In this document: positions 53,601 to 64,000 of the stretch, in pieces
Position numbering within the stretch: the stretch's first letter is position 1
How the letters are laid out: each line of letters begins with the position of its first letter
From: Misgurnus anguillicaudatus
Taxonomy: Eukaryota; Chordata; Actinopteri; Cypriniformes; Cobitidae
DNA length: 64,000 nucleotides
Direction: 5' to 3'
Assembly (NCBI RefSeq): GCF_027580225.2
Contig: NC_073358.2
Span: forward strand, 12,044,501-12,108,500
Program-made: the position numbers and the translations under genes
Notes under the pieces: generated by a model
Seen by the model: only the letters and a program-made list of their open reading frames with translations
What the model was told of the DNA's origin: nothing
Database searches by the model: none

Positions 53601-56600
53601 AACAAAGGCAAAGCATTTGCCAAAAAAACTGGTAAAACAAATGTAGCTATGCCATCTAAAAGAGTTGCAAAAAAGTCTTTGTGTTTGCAGCTCACTAGGG
53701 TTTAGAGCAGAGTCTTTATTTGCTCATGAACTGCAAATTTTTTTAGTTAATTGCTAGTTGATATTTTTATGTGGTTTTATGCATTCATTCTTACCAGATC
53801 ATTCCTTGATTGAAAACCAAACCAAGCACATTGCCGCTAATGTCAAATTCACCATAGGAAGGCTGAGAAAGAAAGAGGTTGTTAGAGGTCAAAACCTGAC
53901 ATGGGTTTGAATGACTATATAGAGAAGGATTCAGATATTATGGCGCTTTTCCATTGCATAGTACCACATGGGTTGGGTCCGAGGGGCAACCTTCCGATCT
54001 CTGATGAAGCCAATATTTAAGTGACTCTACACTGCAATTCATCGACTGGCCGCTTGAGGCTGGCTCCAAATGGGAGTCAATTCCCATACACCATGTTAAA
54101 AATGGCCAACTTTACAGTAGAAAATGATATGTTTACAGCCTGGTACAAAAAGTGTTTTTGGTCTGTATAGCTAATTTTGCCCTTTATGACAACTGTGAGG
54201 GGGGTGAATTTTTTTGTAACTTATCCGTTTAAATGATATTAAGCCTTAAACTTCTGCATAATTAAGGGCGTGGCCACTTGAGTGAGGGGTAAACGGCCAC
54301 TGCTGTCACTAAAATTGAGCTAGGCGGGCGTGGTTTCAGCAACCAGCCAACTCAGCTTCACCCATGTCCCGCCTCTTTACCCATTTTCGGTTTTCCGCGA
54401 GTGATTCGTGGTGATGCGTGGCCAAGATGGCGACAGCAGGCAACCCCTAATTTAAGCTTCAAAAACATTCTTCACAAACCAATGGGTGATGTCACGGACA
54501 CTACGTCCATATTTTTTACAGTCTATGGTTGGGTCATGTCAGCCTACTTTTGTGGGCTTTTCCACTGGGTACAGTACGTAGTACCAATCCTTTTTTTAGT
54601 ACCACCTCTGCTTAGCAAAACACTGTAGATCACTGACGGGTCTAAGAGAATCATCGCTACCAGCGTCATTGCTAAACCTTCGTCATTAGCTTTATCTTTG
54701 TGCTTGCGATGTATCGAGAAAACCTGTTGTAATCTGTTCTTTGTTCTAAGTACCAAAACTCCCTATAAGATGTGAAAATCATCCACAGGATTAGAATCAT
54801 TAACACAATATCAGTGTCTTACTTTCAGTTTGTGGAGTTACATACACAACGCGCACGTTTTGCAACATAGAGGAGCTGACACCACGGGTGTTTGTACTAA
54901 AACTTTCATGTGAGACAGAGGTGGTGATAAATGGATGTGCAAACATCTATTTGTGGTGGTCACTTTTGATTTTGAGGCGGACTGACAAATATATGAATGT
55001 ATGGGAAACACTGCATTCCAACGACGCTCCCACTTTTTGTATGATGTCACAGCAGTAGGCAGCGCAAATATAATGACACGCATATTGTCCCTCCCACTCT
55101 GAAGTTGTACTAAACTCAATGTAAAAAATAACCAAGCCAAAGTAAGGTGAGCTGACACGACCTGACCCGTGGGGTACTATGCAATGGAAAAGCTCCATTA
55201 GACTCACCCAGCCAGCTTCCAGGTCCCAGCACCAGCAGTAGTTCAGGAAACGCACAATCAGTGCTCTCAGAAAGTCACCAATTAGAATGGTCAGATATGT
55301 CACCTGAATATCTGATACAGTCAGCTTCACAAACTCCTGTTATTGGGGTGAGATTTTGATCAATATTATTTTCCTACAGCCACAAAAAAATTTAGTTCCC
55401 AGCACTTACTGCACTGCAATACGGAAAGTGTCCCTAATGTAGCTGTCATTGGGGTGATACCCTTTCATAAAGTACACATTGGTACCCAAGAGTTGATATT
55501 AGTACATCAGGGGTATATATTGGTACCAAATGTATACATATCTGAACTTAACTGGTACATAGTAGGATTGTTTAAAAGAGTATTGCCCCTGTGCAGCTTG
55601 GGATCATTTGTCTGACAGTGTGATCAAAAAATAAAGTTTGTAACACTTTACTATTCCCACTGTGGTCTCCCAGCATGGCCCTCTGATGATATCAGCAGGG
55701 TCCATAGGAGGTGGGGTGGCTGTGCTGTTTGGGTTGTTGGCTGTAAAGTTGGCATAATACTCCTTCATTATCCAGATGCTGGCATTCTTTATGGACTTCT
55801 CTTCTTCTAGCTTAATAGAAAAAAAGTTGTTTACTCAGCTGTGTATCTTTTCTTACCAAAAAGTGATTTGCTACAAATGTATGCATAGTTAAAATTCTTA
55901 CTTTTGCATTAACCTCATCAAACAGAGCAAGCAGGAATGTGTAGAGATTACCAAGGAAGAGCGCAAATATACGTCCCAGCTGCCACTTGAGAGCAATACG
56001 TGGATGGTATTCCTCCAATTCAGCAATAGTCTCAAAGAGCATTGGACCAACCAGACCCAAAAGGGACATAATGATCTCGAGCTGGGACACATAGTTATTA
56101 TATGATTAGCATAATTTTTTAACATCAGAAAGACAATGCACGTGTATGTTTTATTATGTTTCTGTATAAATATCTATTACCAAACACGGTAGCTTATTAC
56201 TGAATACATCAAGGTAGTACAATACATGCACTGTGGTACTATTTTGCATTTTGTTACTGATTTAAAAGCTGTATATAAGCTGTAAGGCCTGCTTAAGATT
56301 GTGAAACACTGTTAATAACTACCTCATTCTTCTCATACCATGAGAGGTTGTCCATGTTGGCAAACTCTTGGGAGCGTTTGACTACAAAGTAGATGAGATA
56401 GCCGCTTCCTCCTAAAGTACAAGTGATGAGGAAGTTTGCTAGGACACGTAAGAACCTTCTGAGATGTATGTTCTCATCTTTTTGGTTCTCCTGTTCATCC
56501 ACGATAGACTCCTGTAAAATGTATTACAGCCTTACTGACTGAAAGCAAATGCTTGGGCATTTGGGATGTAGAAATATATTCAAAGCTGTAGAAACATTGC

Positions 56601-59600
56601 ACACTGTATCCATTGGTCCAGACATATTTTGGTTGCACTTTATTTTACAGTACGTGTACTTACCCTGTACATATATGGTAAATAAGTTGTACTTACCGAA
56701 AAATATGTGGTATTTACTTTTAGGTATCTACATGGTAATCAATTGGTATCATTACTGTACTTACCAGTAGTACATACTCTGTAGTTATTATGTAACTCTA
56801 GGTAAGTACTGGGTAATAACATATACATACTTATAGTGTAGGTATACTGTGACTAACGAGAAACATTACTGTACTTGCAAATAAATGTACAATATAAGTA
56901 TTTAGTATTTACTGGCAAGTTGGGATAAATGACAGTTATTTATAGTGTACATATATAATACTAATATCAAACACTACTGTACTTACAAATTGTATATACA
57001 TGATAAGTGTGTGGTACCTGTAGGCCAATGTAAGTTAATGACCGGCACATATGATGTATGTATACTGTAACTAACAAGAAACACTAGTGTACTTACAAAT
57101 TGTATATACAAGATAAGTGTGTGGTACCTGCAGGCAAGTGTAAGTTATACTTATACCATACGTATATGATAACTAAGAACAAACATTACTGATGTGCCAT
57201 TTTGGTACTCAGACTCAGTATCTTTGTCCTTTAAACCAAGCATTAAATAACTGTATGTATTAACTACTGGGTACATTCACTAGTACGTCCATGGTAACTA
57301 CATGGAAACAGGACTGTAAAATAAAGTGATGCTTTTTACACAGTTATTACATAGGACCTACCACCTAAGATATAGCATCATATACATGTTACTGTGAGGC
57401 AAACCCAACCATTGACTATCATACGCATTAACTACTGGGTACATTCACTAGTACGTCCATGGTTACTGCATGGAAACAGGACTGTAAAATAAAGTGATGC
57501 TTTTTACACAGTTATTACATAGGACCTACCACCTAAGATATAGCATCATATACATGTCACTGTCCGGCAAACCCGACCATTGACTATCATACGCATTAAC
57601 TACTGAATACATTCACTAGTACGTCCATGGTAATTGCATGGAAACAGGATTGTAAAATAAAGTGTTGCTTTTTACACAGTTATTACATAGGACCTAACAC
57701 CTAAGATATAGCATCATATACATGTCACTGTCGGGCAAACCCAACCATTGACTATTATACGCATTAACTACTGAATACATTCACTAGTACGTCCATGGTA
57801 ATTGCATGGAAACAGGATTGTAAAATAAAGTGTTGCTTTTTACACAGTTATTACATAGGACCTACCACCTAAGATGTAGCATCATATACATGTCACTGTG
57901 AGGCAAACACAACCATTGACTGTCACACGCATTAACTACTGGGTACATTCACTAGTAAGTCTATGGTAACTGCATGGAAACAGGACTGTAAAATAAAGTG
58001 TTGCTTTTTACACAGTTATTACATAGGACCTAACACCTAAGATATAGGATCATATACATGTCACTGTCCGGCAAACCCAACCATTGACTATTATACGCAT
58101 TAACTACTGAATACATTCACTAGTACGTCCATGGTAACTGCATGGAAACAGGATTGTAAAATAAAGTGTTGCTTTTTTCACAGTTATTACATAGGACCTA
58201 ACACCTAAGATATAGCATCATATACATGTCACTGTGAGGCAAACCCAACCATTGACTATCATGCGCATTAACTACTGGGTACATTCACTAGTACACACCT
58301 ATTGTGTATATACAATCTGCAAGTACAGAAGTGTTTGATATTATTTATCATATATGTACACTATAACTACCTGTCATCATCCCTAACTTGCCTGAAAATA
58401 CAAAATACTTAAATTGTACATTTTGTAAGTACAGTAATGTTTCTCGTTAGTTACAGTATACCTACACTATACGTATGTATCTGTTATTACCCAGTACTGA
58501 TCTAGAGTTACATAATAACTACCAAGTATGTACTACTGGTAAGTACAGTAATGATACCAGTGAATTACCATGTAGATACTTAAAAGTAAGTACCACACAT
58601 TTGTCTGTAAGTACAACTTATTTACCATATATGTACAAGGCAAGTACACATACTGTAAAATAAAGTGCCACCCATATTTTTATCAAACCAGTGGAGGAAA
58701 TGTGGTATAACAGTTTTATAAAAGGACCAACAGATCATAAAATACAAAATGCAGTGGCCAGCAACCACCCACTTCCACACAATAACACAAGCACATACTT
58801 TGAAGCTGGTAGTGATGGAGGCATATTTATTGTCGGCGGTCTCAGCATTCCCAATAAGATAATCCCAGCTGGTGAACATCTTCCAGGCAAAGGTGAATTC
58901 ATTGTCCTCACCGTCCCCTCCCCCCACGTCTGCGTTTTTAGCCATCCTAACAGCGAGAGTGGACTTTACTTAAAACTTGTAGAGAATCCATTCTCGCCGG
59001 CAGGATAACAGAAGCGCAATGTTTAATTGCAGTTGAAATTCAAACAATAGCGTTGACAGTAATCATACAGTGAATTGGAGAGACTGTTTAGTCTATAAAG
59101 ATGAAGTTTGTATTTTGTCTGTGTGAATATATATATATATAGAAGGTTGATTTTTTATATAAGATGTTTAATATACTACACAATGATATAATATTGAGAA
59201 CATGTCATATACTGTACACATTTAAAGTCGCATGTACTTCTCAAGAACATTTCATGCCATTGCCACAACATCTAGCAATGGATGAAAGAGGGACTCACGT
59301 TCTGATCACAACCATGAGGCTATACCCGAAGGTCCCAATGCCCACCATGAGGTAAGACAGAGGGAGGCGAAACTTCAGGAAGCCAATGGTTCTCTGGTTA
59401 TTATAGTAGCCATAGAAAAGTACTGAGTACTTGCAGTAACCCTGTCAAACAGAAGCCATCAGAAAATGTTATTGACATGACAAATATTGACAATTTTAAC
59501 ACTTTCTAGAAGCAATTAACGTTTTAACGAATAACACTGGCTGCATAGATTTATGATTAAATATTTGTTGACAGTCTTAGTAATATTCATAAGACATAAG

Positions 59601-59712
59601 TGATATATCTTACGTTGAAGTCCGTCAGAACAGAGTAATCCATTGCACTGGCTTGGTCCGCTCTTGGCACAGTTTTCCGAGGAATGGACCCATATGGAAG
59701 TCCCATGAGAAC
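50198..59712 (-). CDS. tmc2: Transmembrane channel-like protein 2, 5' end missing
   Basis: Pore-forming subunit of the mechanotransduction channel in inner-ear and lateral-line hair cells (family knowledge). Thirteen exons, all GT-AG and in phase: 59614-59712, 59299-59441, 58799-58946, 56323-56511, 55902-56081, 55652-55810, 55208-55336, 53795-53862, 53355-53594, 52985-53110, 52817-52895, 50520-50643 and 50198-50409; 631 aa. Motifs: [41 protein letters not shown], the TMC signature [29 protein letters not shown], and [12 protein letters not shown]. Most segments match TMC2 better than TMC1 ([36 protein letters not shown]). The N-terminal acidic/basic region and first membrane segment lie beyond 59712, probably past the right edge. 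Confidence 0.93.
50774..51378. repeat. Two adjacent repeats in a tmc2 intron
   Basis: 50774-51030 has inverse ends (CCCCAAAGTACGGTT and GTACTTCGGTACGG) and a run of 12 G. 51069-51378 is a common fish MITE: TTAAAGGCATAGTTCACCAA with the inverse GAACCATCCCTTTAA. From 51379 to 52160 nothing firm was recognised. Confidence 0.6.
52167..52636. repeat. Tc1/mariner-type MITE
   Basis: CAGTACTGTGCAAAAGTCTT after a TA dinucleotide at 52165 and the inverse TCTAAGACTTTTGTGC at the right. The last bases of the right end are eroded. Non-coding. Confidence 0.6.
53273..53340. repeat. GTGA tetranucleotide microsatellite
   Basis: About 17 units of GTGA with two GAATGAAT interruptions, between tmc2 exons 53355-53594 and 52985-53110, ending 15 bases from the donor of the former. 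Confidence 0.9.
53942..55196. repeat. hAT-like foldback, copy 2, with nested insert
   Basis: GGCGCTTTTCCATTGCATAG at the left and the inverse CTATGCAATGGAAAAGCTCC at the right, same family as 21827-22569. About 53985-54530 appears to be an inserted second repeat (GATGAAGCCAATATTTAAGT ... GGGTGATGTCACGGACACTA). In a tmc2 intron. Confidence 0.65.
56631..58672. mobile_element. hAT-type element with 8-bp TSD and a 168-bp tandem array
   Basis: Ends GGTTGCACTTTATTTTACAG and the inverse CTGTAAAATAAAGTGCCACC; CATATTTT flanks both sides (56623-56630 and 58673-58680). Arms of over 250 bp match the element at 6483. The middle (about 57241-58300) holds six units of exactly 168 bp, marked by TTCACTAGTACGTCCATGG at steps of 168. 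Inserted in the intron between tmc2 exons 58799-58946 and 56323-56511. Confidence 0.9.
57283..58290. repeat. 168-bp tandem repeat, six units
   Basis: Start points of the marker word GTACGTCCAT or its variants: 57283, 57451, 57619, 57787, 57955, 58123 and 58291, each 168 apart. Each unit contains ACTGTAAAATAAAGTG, a copy of the element's own terminal sequence, and GGACCTACCACCTAAGATAT. Confidence 0.9.
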
Positions 59713-59719
59713 CTAGTGG

Positions 59720-60267
59720 ATATTTCCATAAGTTCACAACATAAGTAACAGTCCATAATTTAAAGATATATATTGAATAATACTTTATTGATTCTATGAG
59801 AGAAATGTTTGCACAAAGAACATCAACGAGTCAAACTCAAGTCCTATGAAACGCAACAGGCTATTAAATATACAGTAATTGTTATTGTTCTGATGATGAA
59901 GTGAATGGTAAATTTTGCATGGTAGCATGGTAAATTTTATTAATATTCTTAAGAAATATGTTGAAACTTTGAATTAGTCTTAATTTGGCACGTATGGTCG
60001 GGTTGCGATTTTGGCGTTTTCCCATGGTCTTGAGAATAGTATGTCATACAGAACCGTTTGTCACTGTACGTTAGTATTAACGATGACAGTGGGGCTTCTG
60101 GCCTTAGTCAAATGAGTTTTTGTTAGTGTTTTAAAGATCAGATGGGGGGCTCCATACATAGATTCACCCTGGGTCCACAAATCTGCTAAATCCTCAACTA
60201 TGGGTAATATACTTATGCCGCAATAATTAGCCTGTCTGGAACCAAGCTGACTTAAACCACATCACTG
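59720..60267. other. tmc2 intron or spacer
   Basis: AT-rich sequence with no recognised exon. The exon expected upstream of 59712 (the first membrane segment of TMC2) was looked for on the minus strand and not found, so the intron appears to continue to the right. Confidence 0.4.
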
Positions 60268-60654
60268 TGTGACACTTGTATTACATGTGAAAAGCCCCTA
60301 CGCTAATAGGATCTTGTTTCTCTCTCCCTGTCTTGTCCTCGACCCGAGGACAATGAGACAAACAGACCCAATTCCGGTAAATGTGAAGGTCAGGACATCC
60401 CTGATTTAATAGCAGTCTTTCAATGTGATGACCAGCTGATGCCTGACCGACAACCACCGGCAGAATGTTACAGGGTATCCTGTTGTACTGCTTAGGCAGC
60501 AGCTCCACCTTGTGGGGACTTTATGTATGTATACCTTGTAACAGGAAGTCTTCAGTGTTGTGCTATGAGTGCATGTCAGTTGTGCAAGATATAAACAGAT
60601 AAACGCACTGTTCTTAACAGCCATTTGTGTAGCGTCCTTATTTACCGACATACA
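60268..60654 (+). repeat. Left LTR of the Ty3/gypsy element
   Basis: Bounded by TG and CA, ending directly before ACATGGTGTCAGA. The right copy lies outside the window, so the boundaries rest on the TG...CA ends and the position of the primer-binding region. Confidence 0.55.
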
Positions 60655-60795
60655 ACATGGTGTCAGATAGATTAAGACCCAAAAGTGAGCATATGTAGGC
60701 CGTCGCTGATGCGACACTTTTTGTTTATGTATGGATAAGTTTAGTTTGCTGCAAACCGGCTCACGTTAGTCATATAATAACATTGTGACTGTACG

Positions 60796-62595
60796 ATGGC
60801 ATCGTCAATTCCGCCACCTGAGCCGATGAAGACGTCTGGCGATTTGAGCAGCAATTGGGCAAGTTTTCGAGCAGAGTTTGATGATTACTTACTTGCGACC
60901 GGACTATCTGAGAAAGATGCGGATGTGCAAGGGGCAACACTTAGACGGCTAATGGGTAGCGAGTGCCGGCACGTATACAAGCACAACCTGGGTCTCACAC
61001 AAGACCAACAGAAAGACGTAAAAGCCATACTGGAAGCACTTGAAGACTACTTTGCACCCACTAAAAATGTCATCTTTGAAAGGTACGTTTTTGGAAATCT
61101 TAGACAAGAGGAGGGTGAGACTATTGATGCGTTTGTTACGAGACTGAGAGAGAAAGCAGCAACATGTGAATATGGAGTCTTAAGAGACCAGCTTATAAGA
61201 GACAGGCTTGTTCTTGGGATAACAGATGAGGGGGCAAGGCGCCGCCTGCTTAGAGAAAAAGACCTCACATTGGCAATGTCAGTTGAGATTTGCCGCACTG
61301 CAGAGATTATGGACAGTAAGTTGAAAACTATGGCACTGGACACCTCTAGAACTGGAGAAAGCCTTAATATGGCAGAGGAACAGCAACGGCGGCCTACAAG
61401 CAGGCCATATGAACAGACCGTCAAACCTGCACAGAGCATGAGAGGGACAGGCGAGTGCCGGTACTGTGGCACTCAACACAGACGTGGGCGGGACCAGTGC
61501 CCCGCTTTTGGAAAAGCATGCCGCTCATGTAGCACCCCCTATCACTTTGCAAAAGTGTGCAGGAAAAGAGGCCAAAACTCACGCCAGTTACACACTATGG
61601 ATGCACCCTCTGAAGAGGATCAAGATGATAATGGTGGCAATCTGGGCCAGATTTACACAGCAATGAGCATACGAGCAGTAAACCCACAGGGGAAAAAGAT
61701 GTTTGTCAACCTCCCACTGCAGAACGGGCCCCAGAAATGCCAGCTCGACTCTGGAGCAACCTGCAACGTGATGAGTATCAAGGAGAAAATGAGACTATCA
61801 CCCAGGATGGCTCTTCAGCCTAGTCGGACCAGACTGAAACTTTACAACAGTGCTTGGATAAACTCCATGGGACTGTTCAGCACTCAGTGCGTCATTAGAG
61901 GCAAAAAACACAAACTTGACTTTGAAATTGTGAAATCCAGCCAGAGGCCACTGCTTTCGGGATCCACATGCGAGGAACTCAGTCTGATACGCTTCACAAT
62001 TCCAGAGGAGTTGAATAGTGTAGAGCATATGAAGTTGAGCATGCTGACTAAAGAGAGCTTAATCAGCACGTATCATGATGTCTTCAACGGCCCTATTGAC
62101 TCTCTGCCTGGCAAACTTCACTTTGAGCTGGACAGCACTGTTGCCCCCGTGCAATGCGCCCCCAGAAATGTACCAGTGGCCCTCAAAGCAGCCGTTAAAG
62201 CGCAGTTGGACCAGTATGAAAGGGATGGGCACTTAGTCACAGTCACACAACCCACTGACTGGATGAGCAATCTGGTCATAGTGAAGAAGCCAGAGAAACT
62301 TAGGCTCTGTATTGACCCCAGACCCCTGAACCAAGCTCTCAAGCGGTCCCATTACCTTATGCCCACCCTAGATGATGTGCTGTACAAGCTGCCAAAAGCA
62401 CGTATCTTTACGCTGGTGGACGCGCAGGACGCGTTTCTACAGTGCCGCCTGGATGAGGAGAGCAGCTTGATGACTACATTTTGGACGCCGTGGGGCAGGA
62501 AACGCTGGCTGAAACTCCCTTTTGGTGTGTCAGTTGCGCCAGAGCTGCGCCAGAGCTGTATCAGAGGAAGCAGCACGAGCTCCTGGTGGGCTTGA
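60796..62595 (+). pseudogene. gag-protease-RT (5' part) of the Ty3/gypsy element
   Basis: A 599-codon frame. Residues 1-190: gag-like helical region. About 221-258: two zinc knuckles (CRYCGTQHRRGRDQC and CRSCSTPYHFAKVC). About 315-325: aspartic protease motif LDSGATCN. From about 440: reverse transcriptase with FTLVDAQDAFLQC (first catalytic Asp) and PFGVSVAPE. The normal frame is lost at 62536-62557, where GCGCCAGAGCT is repeated in tandem; the frame then runs off into unrelated residues and stops at 62595. Described as a broken element, not a host gene. Confidence 0.88.
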
Positions 62596-63606
62596 AAGGA
62601 ATTGAGCCTATAGCTGACGGCATCTTAATTGTGGGCTGTGGCCCATGACGCAAACCTCATCGCACTGATGGACAGATGCAGGGAAGTAAAATTGAGGCTA
62701 AGTTTGAAGAAGCTGCAATTTCGAGTTAAGGAAGTCCGCTTTCATGGCCATGTCCTTTCAGCCGAGAGCCTCAAAGCTGACCCTGACAGGGTCAGAGCAG
62801 TTCTAGACATGCCCAACCCCACGGACACTAAAGGTGTGCAGCGTTTTGTGGGGTTTGTGAAGTACCTATCCAAGTCCATGCTGCGCTTATCAGAAGTCTG
62901 TGAACCACTGAGGAGGCTGTTGGACAAAGATGTACAATGGCACTGGCTGCCGAAGCACGATGCGGCCATTACGGAGATCAAGACGCTGATTACAGCTGTA
63001 CCTGTTTGGAGGTATTACGACATCAACAGGCCAGTCACCATACAGAGCGACTCCAGCCAGACGGGCCTGGGCTGCTGTTTGCTGCAGGAAGGACAGCCAG
63101 TTGCATTTGCATCCCGTGCATTGTCCCAAACAGAGCAAAATTATGCTCAAATAGAAAAAGAATGCCTGAGCATTGTGTTTGCCTGTCAGCAATTCCACTA
63201 CTACCTGTATGGGAGAGGTGATATTACAGCAGAGACAGATCACCGCCCGCTGGTGTACATCTTCATTAAGCCCCTTCTCAGTGCGCCAAAACGCCTCCAG
63301 AGCATGCTCCTCATGCTTCAGAATTACTGCCTCAAAGTGGTGTACAAACCAGGCCCGGAAATGTACATCAGTGACACGCTCAGCAGAGCTGCTACCCCGC
63401 CACAGAGCACGGACACGCAGTACAGCCGGGAAATGGTCTGCACCTTGCAGCAGGAACAGTACGACACCGCGGCAATTCAGCAGACGGCCTGTTTGAACGT
63501 CACCAGCCAACGCCTCACTCAAATCCGACAACACACGGAGAAGGATGAGTGTCTTCAGATGCTTAAGACTGTCATGCTGGAAGGATGGCCAGACTGCAGA
63601 GAGTAG
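62558..63606 (+). pseudogene. RT 3' part and RNase H of the Ty3/gypsy element
   Basis: Immediately after the duplicated 11 bases the RT frame resumes. The position of the second catalytic Asp pair reads ADG instead of ADD, and a short stretch after ILIVGCG appears missing. From 62629 the frame is open: RT thumb (FRVKEVRFHGHVLS), connection (QRFVGFVKYLSK), RNase H (QSDSSQTGLG and TETDHRPL-like AETDHRPL). It ends at TAG 63604-63606, beyond which the same frame continues, so this is a point stop. Confidence 0.85.
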
Positions 63607-64000
63607 ACGTCCATAGTGATTAGAGGGTACTGGGCCATCAGAGACGAAATCAGTGCGCAATACGGCGTACTCTTCAGAAGCCAGCGTGTTATCATTCCTA
63701 AAACTTTGCGATCAGAAATGCTGAGACGGATCCACTATAGCCACATAGAGGGAGAGGCTTGCTACAGGCAAGCCGTGACACCCTATTCTGGCCCAACATG
63801 CAGGGAGAAATAAAAAACTTTGTGCAACAATGTTCTGTGTGCAATGAGTACGCACATGAACAACAGAATAAGACCATGATGTCACACCCACCACCCACAC
63901 GTCCCTGGCAGATAGTAAGCATGGACCTGTTCAATCATGCAGGAAAGGATTTCCTGCTCGTGGTGGACCATTACTATGACATCTGGGAGGCTGATCTGCT
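63607..64000 (+). pseudogene. Integrase N-terminal part of the Ty3/gypsy element
   Basis: After the stop at 63604 the frame reads RGYWAIRDEISAQYG and RRIHYSHIEG, the His pair of the integrase zinc finger. Near 63770-63785 the reading shifts to another frame with FVQQCSVCNEYAHEQ (the Cys pair), WQIVSMDLF (first catalytic Asp) and VVDHYYDIWEADL (second). The window ends before the catalytic Glu. Confidence 0.82.

Larger units (their letters stand above)
60268..64000 (+). mobile_element. Ty3/gypsy-type LTR retrotransposon, disabled, cut by window edge
   Basis: A left LTR of about 387 bp (TGTGACACTTG ... CGACATACA, 60268-60654) is followed by a probable primer-binding region (TGGTGTCAGA) and a gag-pol region with gag, zinc knuckles, protease, reverse transcriptase, RNase H and the start of integrase in that order, which is the Ty3/gypsy order. 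Gag and pro-pol share one frame. The right LTR is beyond the window. Lesions: an 11-bp tandem duplication, loss of a catalytic Asp, an apparent deletion, an in-frame stop and a frameshift. It lies antisense in the tmc2 locus. Confidence 0.88.

Noticed and set aside
62890..63660. 256-codon minus-strand frame
   Set aside because: Antisense shadow of the RNase H region of the Ty3/gypsy element; no domain recognised.

Overview
The window is vertebrate nuclear DNA, almost certainly from a teleost and probably a cypriniform. Reasons: intron-split vertebrate genes with short introns, two tandem anxa1 genes, and many fish-type Tc1, hAT, DIRS, Ty3/gypsy and foldback repeats. The species call is inference; the gene calls come from conceptual splicing read directly off the sequence.

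All host genes lie on the minus strand. From right to left they are: (1) tmc2, a hair-cell mechanotransduction channel subunit, 13 exons at 50198-59712, with its 5' end beyond the right edge; (2) two tandem annexin A1 genes, copy B at 39993-45005 and copy A at 28945-35500, each with 12 coding exons; (3) pcsk5, a furin-like proprotein convertase, with 31 exons from the start codon at 26461 down to 2031, its 3' end (remaining Cys-rich repeats, membrane anchor, tail) beyond the left edge. All pcsk5 exons (about 1,393 codons) and all tmc2 exons (631 aa) splice in phase at GT-AG boundaries.

The introns and spacers are packed with mobile DNA. Highlights are two hAT-type foldback elements with 8-bp target duplications (6483-7557 and 56631-58672, the second carrying a 168-bp tandem array), a dead Tc1 element, a DIRS fragment, a solo LTR with a 5-bp duplication, a BED-finger hAT remnant, and a TA-flanked MITE whose empty site is preserved in a nearby duplicate. 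A Ty3/gypsy element on the plus strand (60268 to the right edge) lies antisense in the tmc2 locus and has several disabling lesions.

The most unusual observation is in the annexins. Both reading frames are well preserved, but five introns (four in copy A, one in copy B) lack a GT donor at the only boundary that keeps the protein in frame. At two of these the bases after the exon repeat the start of the next exon. Transcript data would show whether this is non-canonical splicing, early decay, a gene-conversion scar or an assembly problem.
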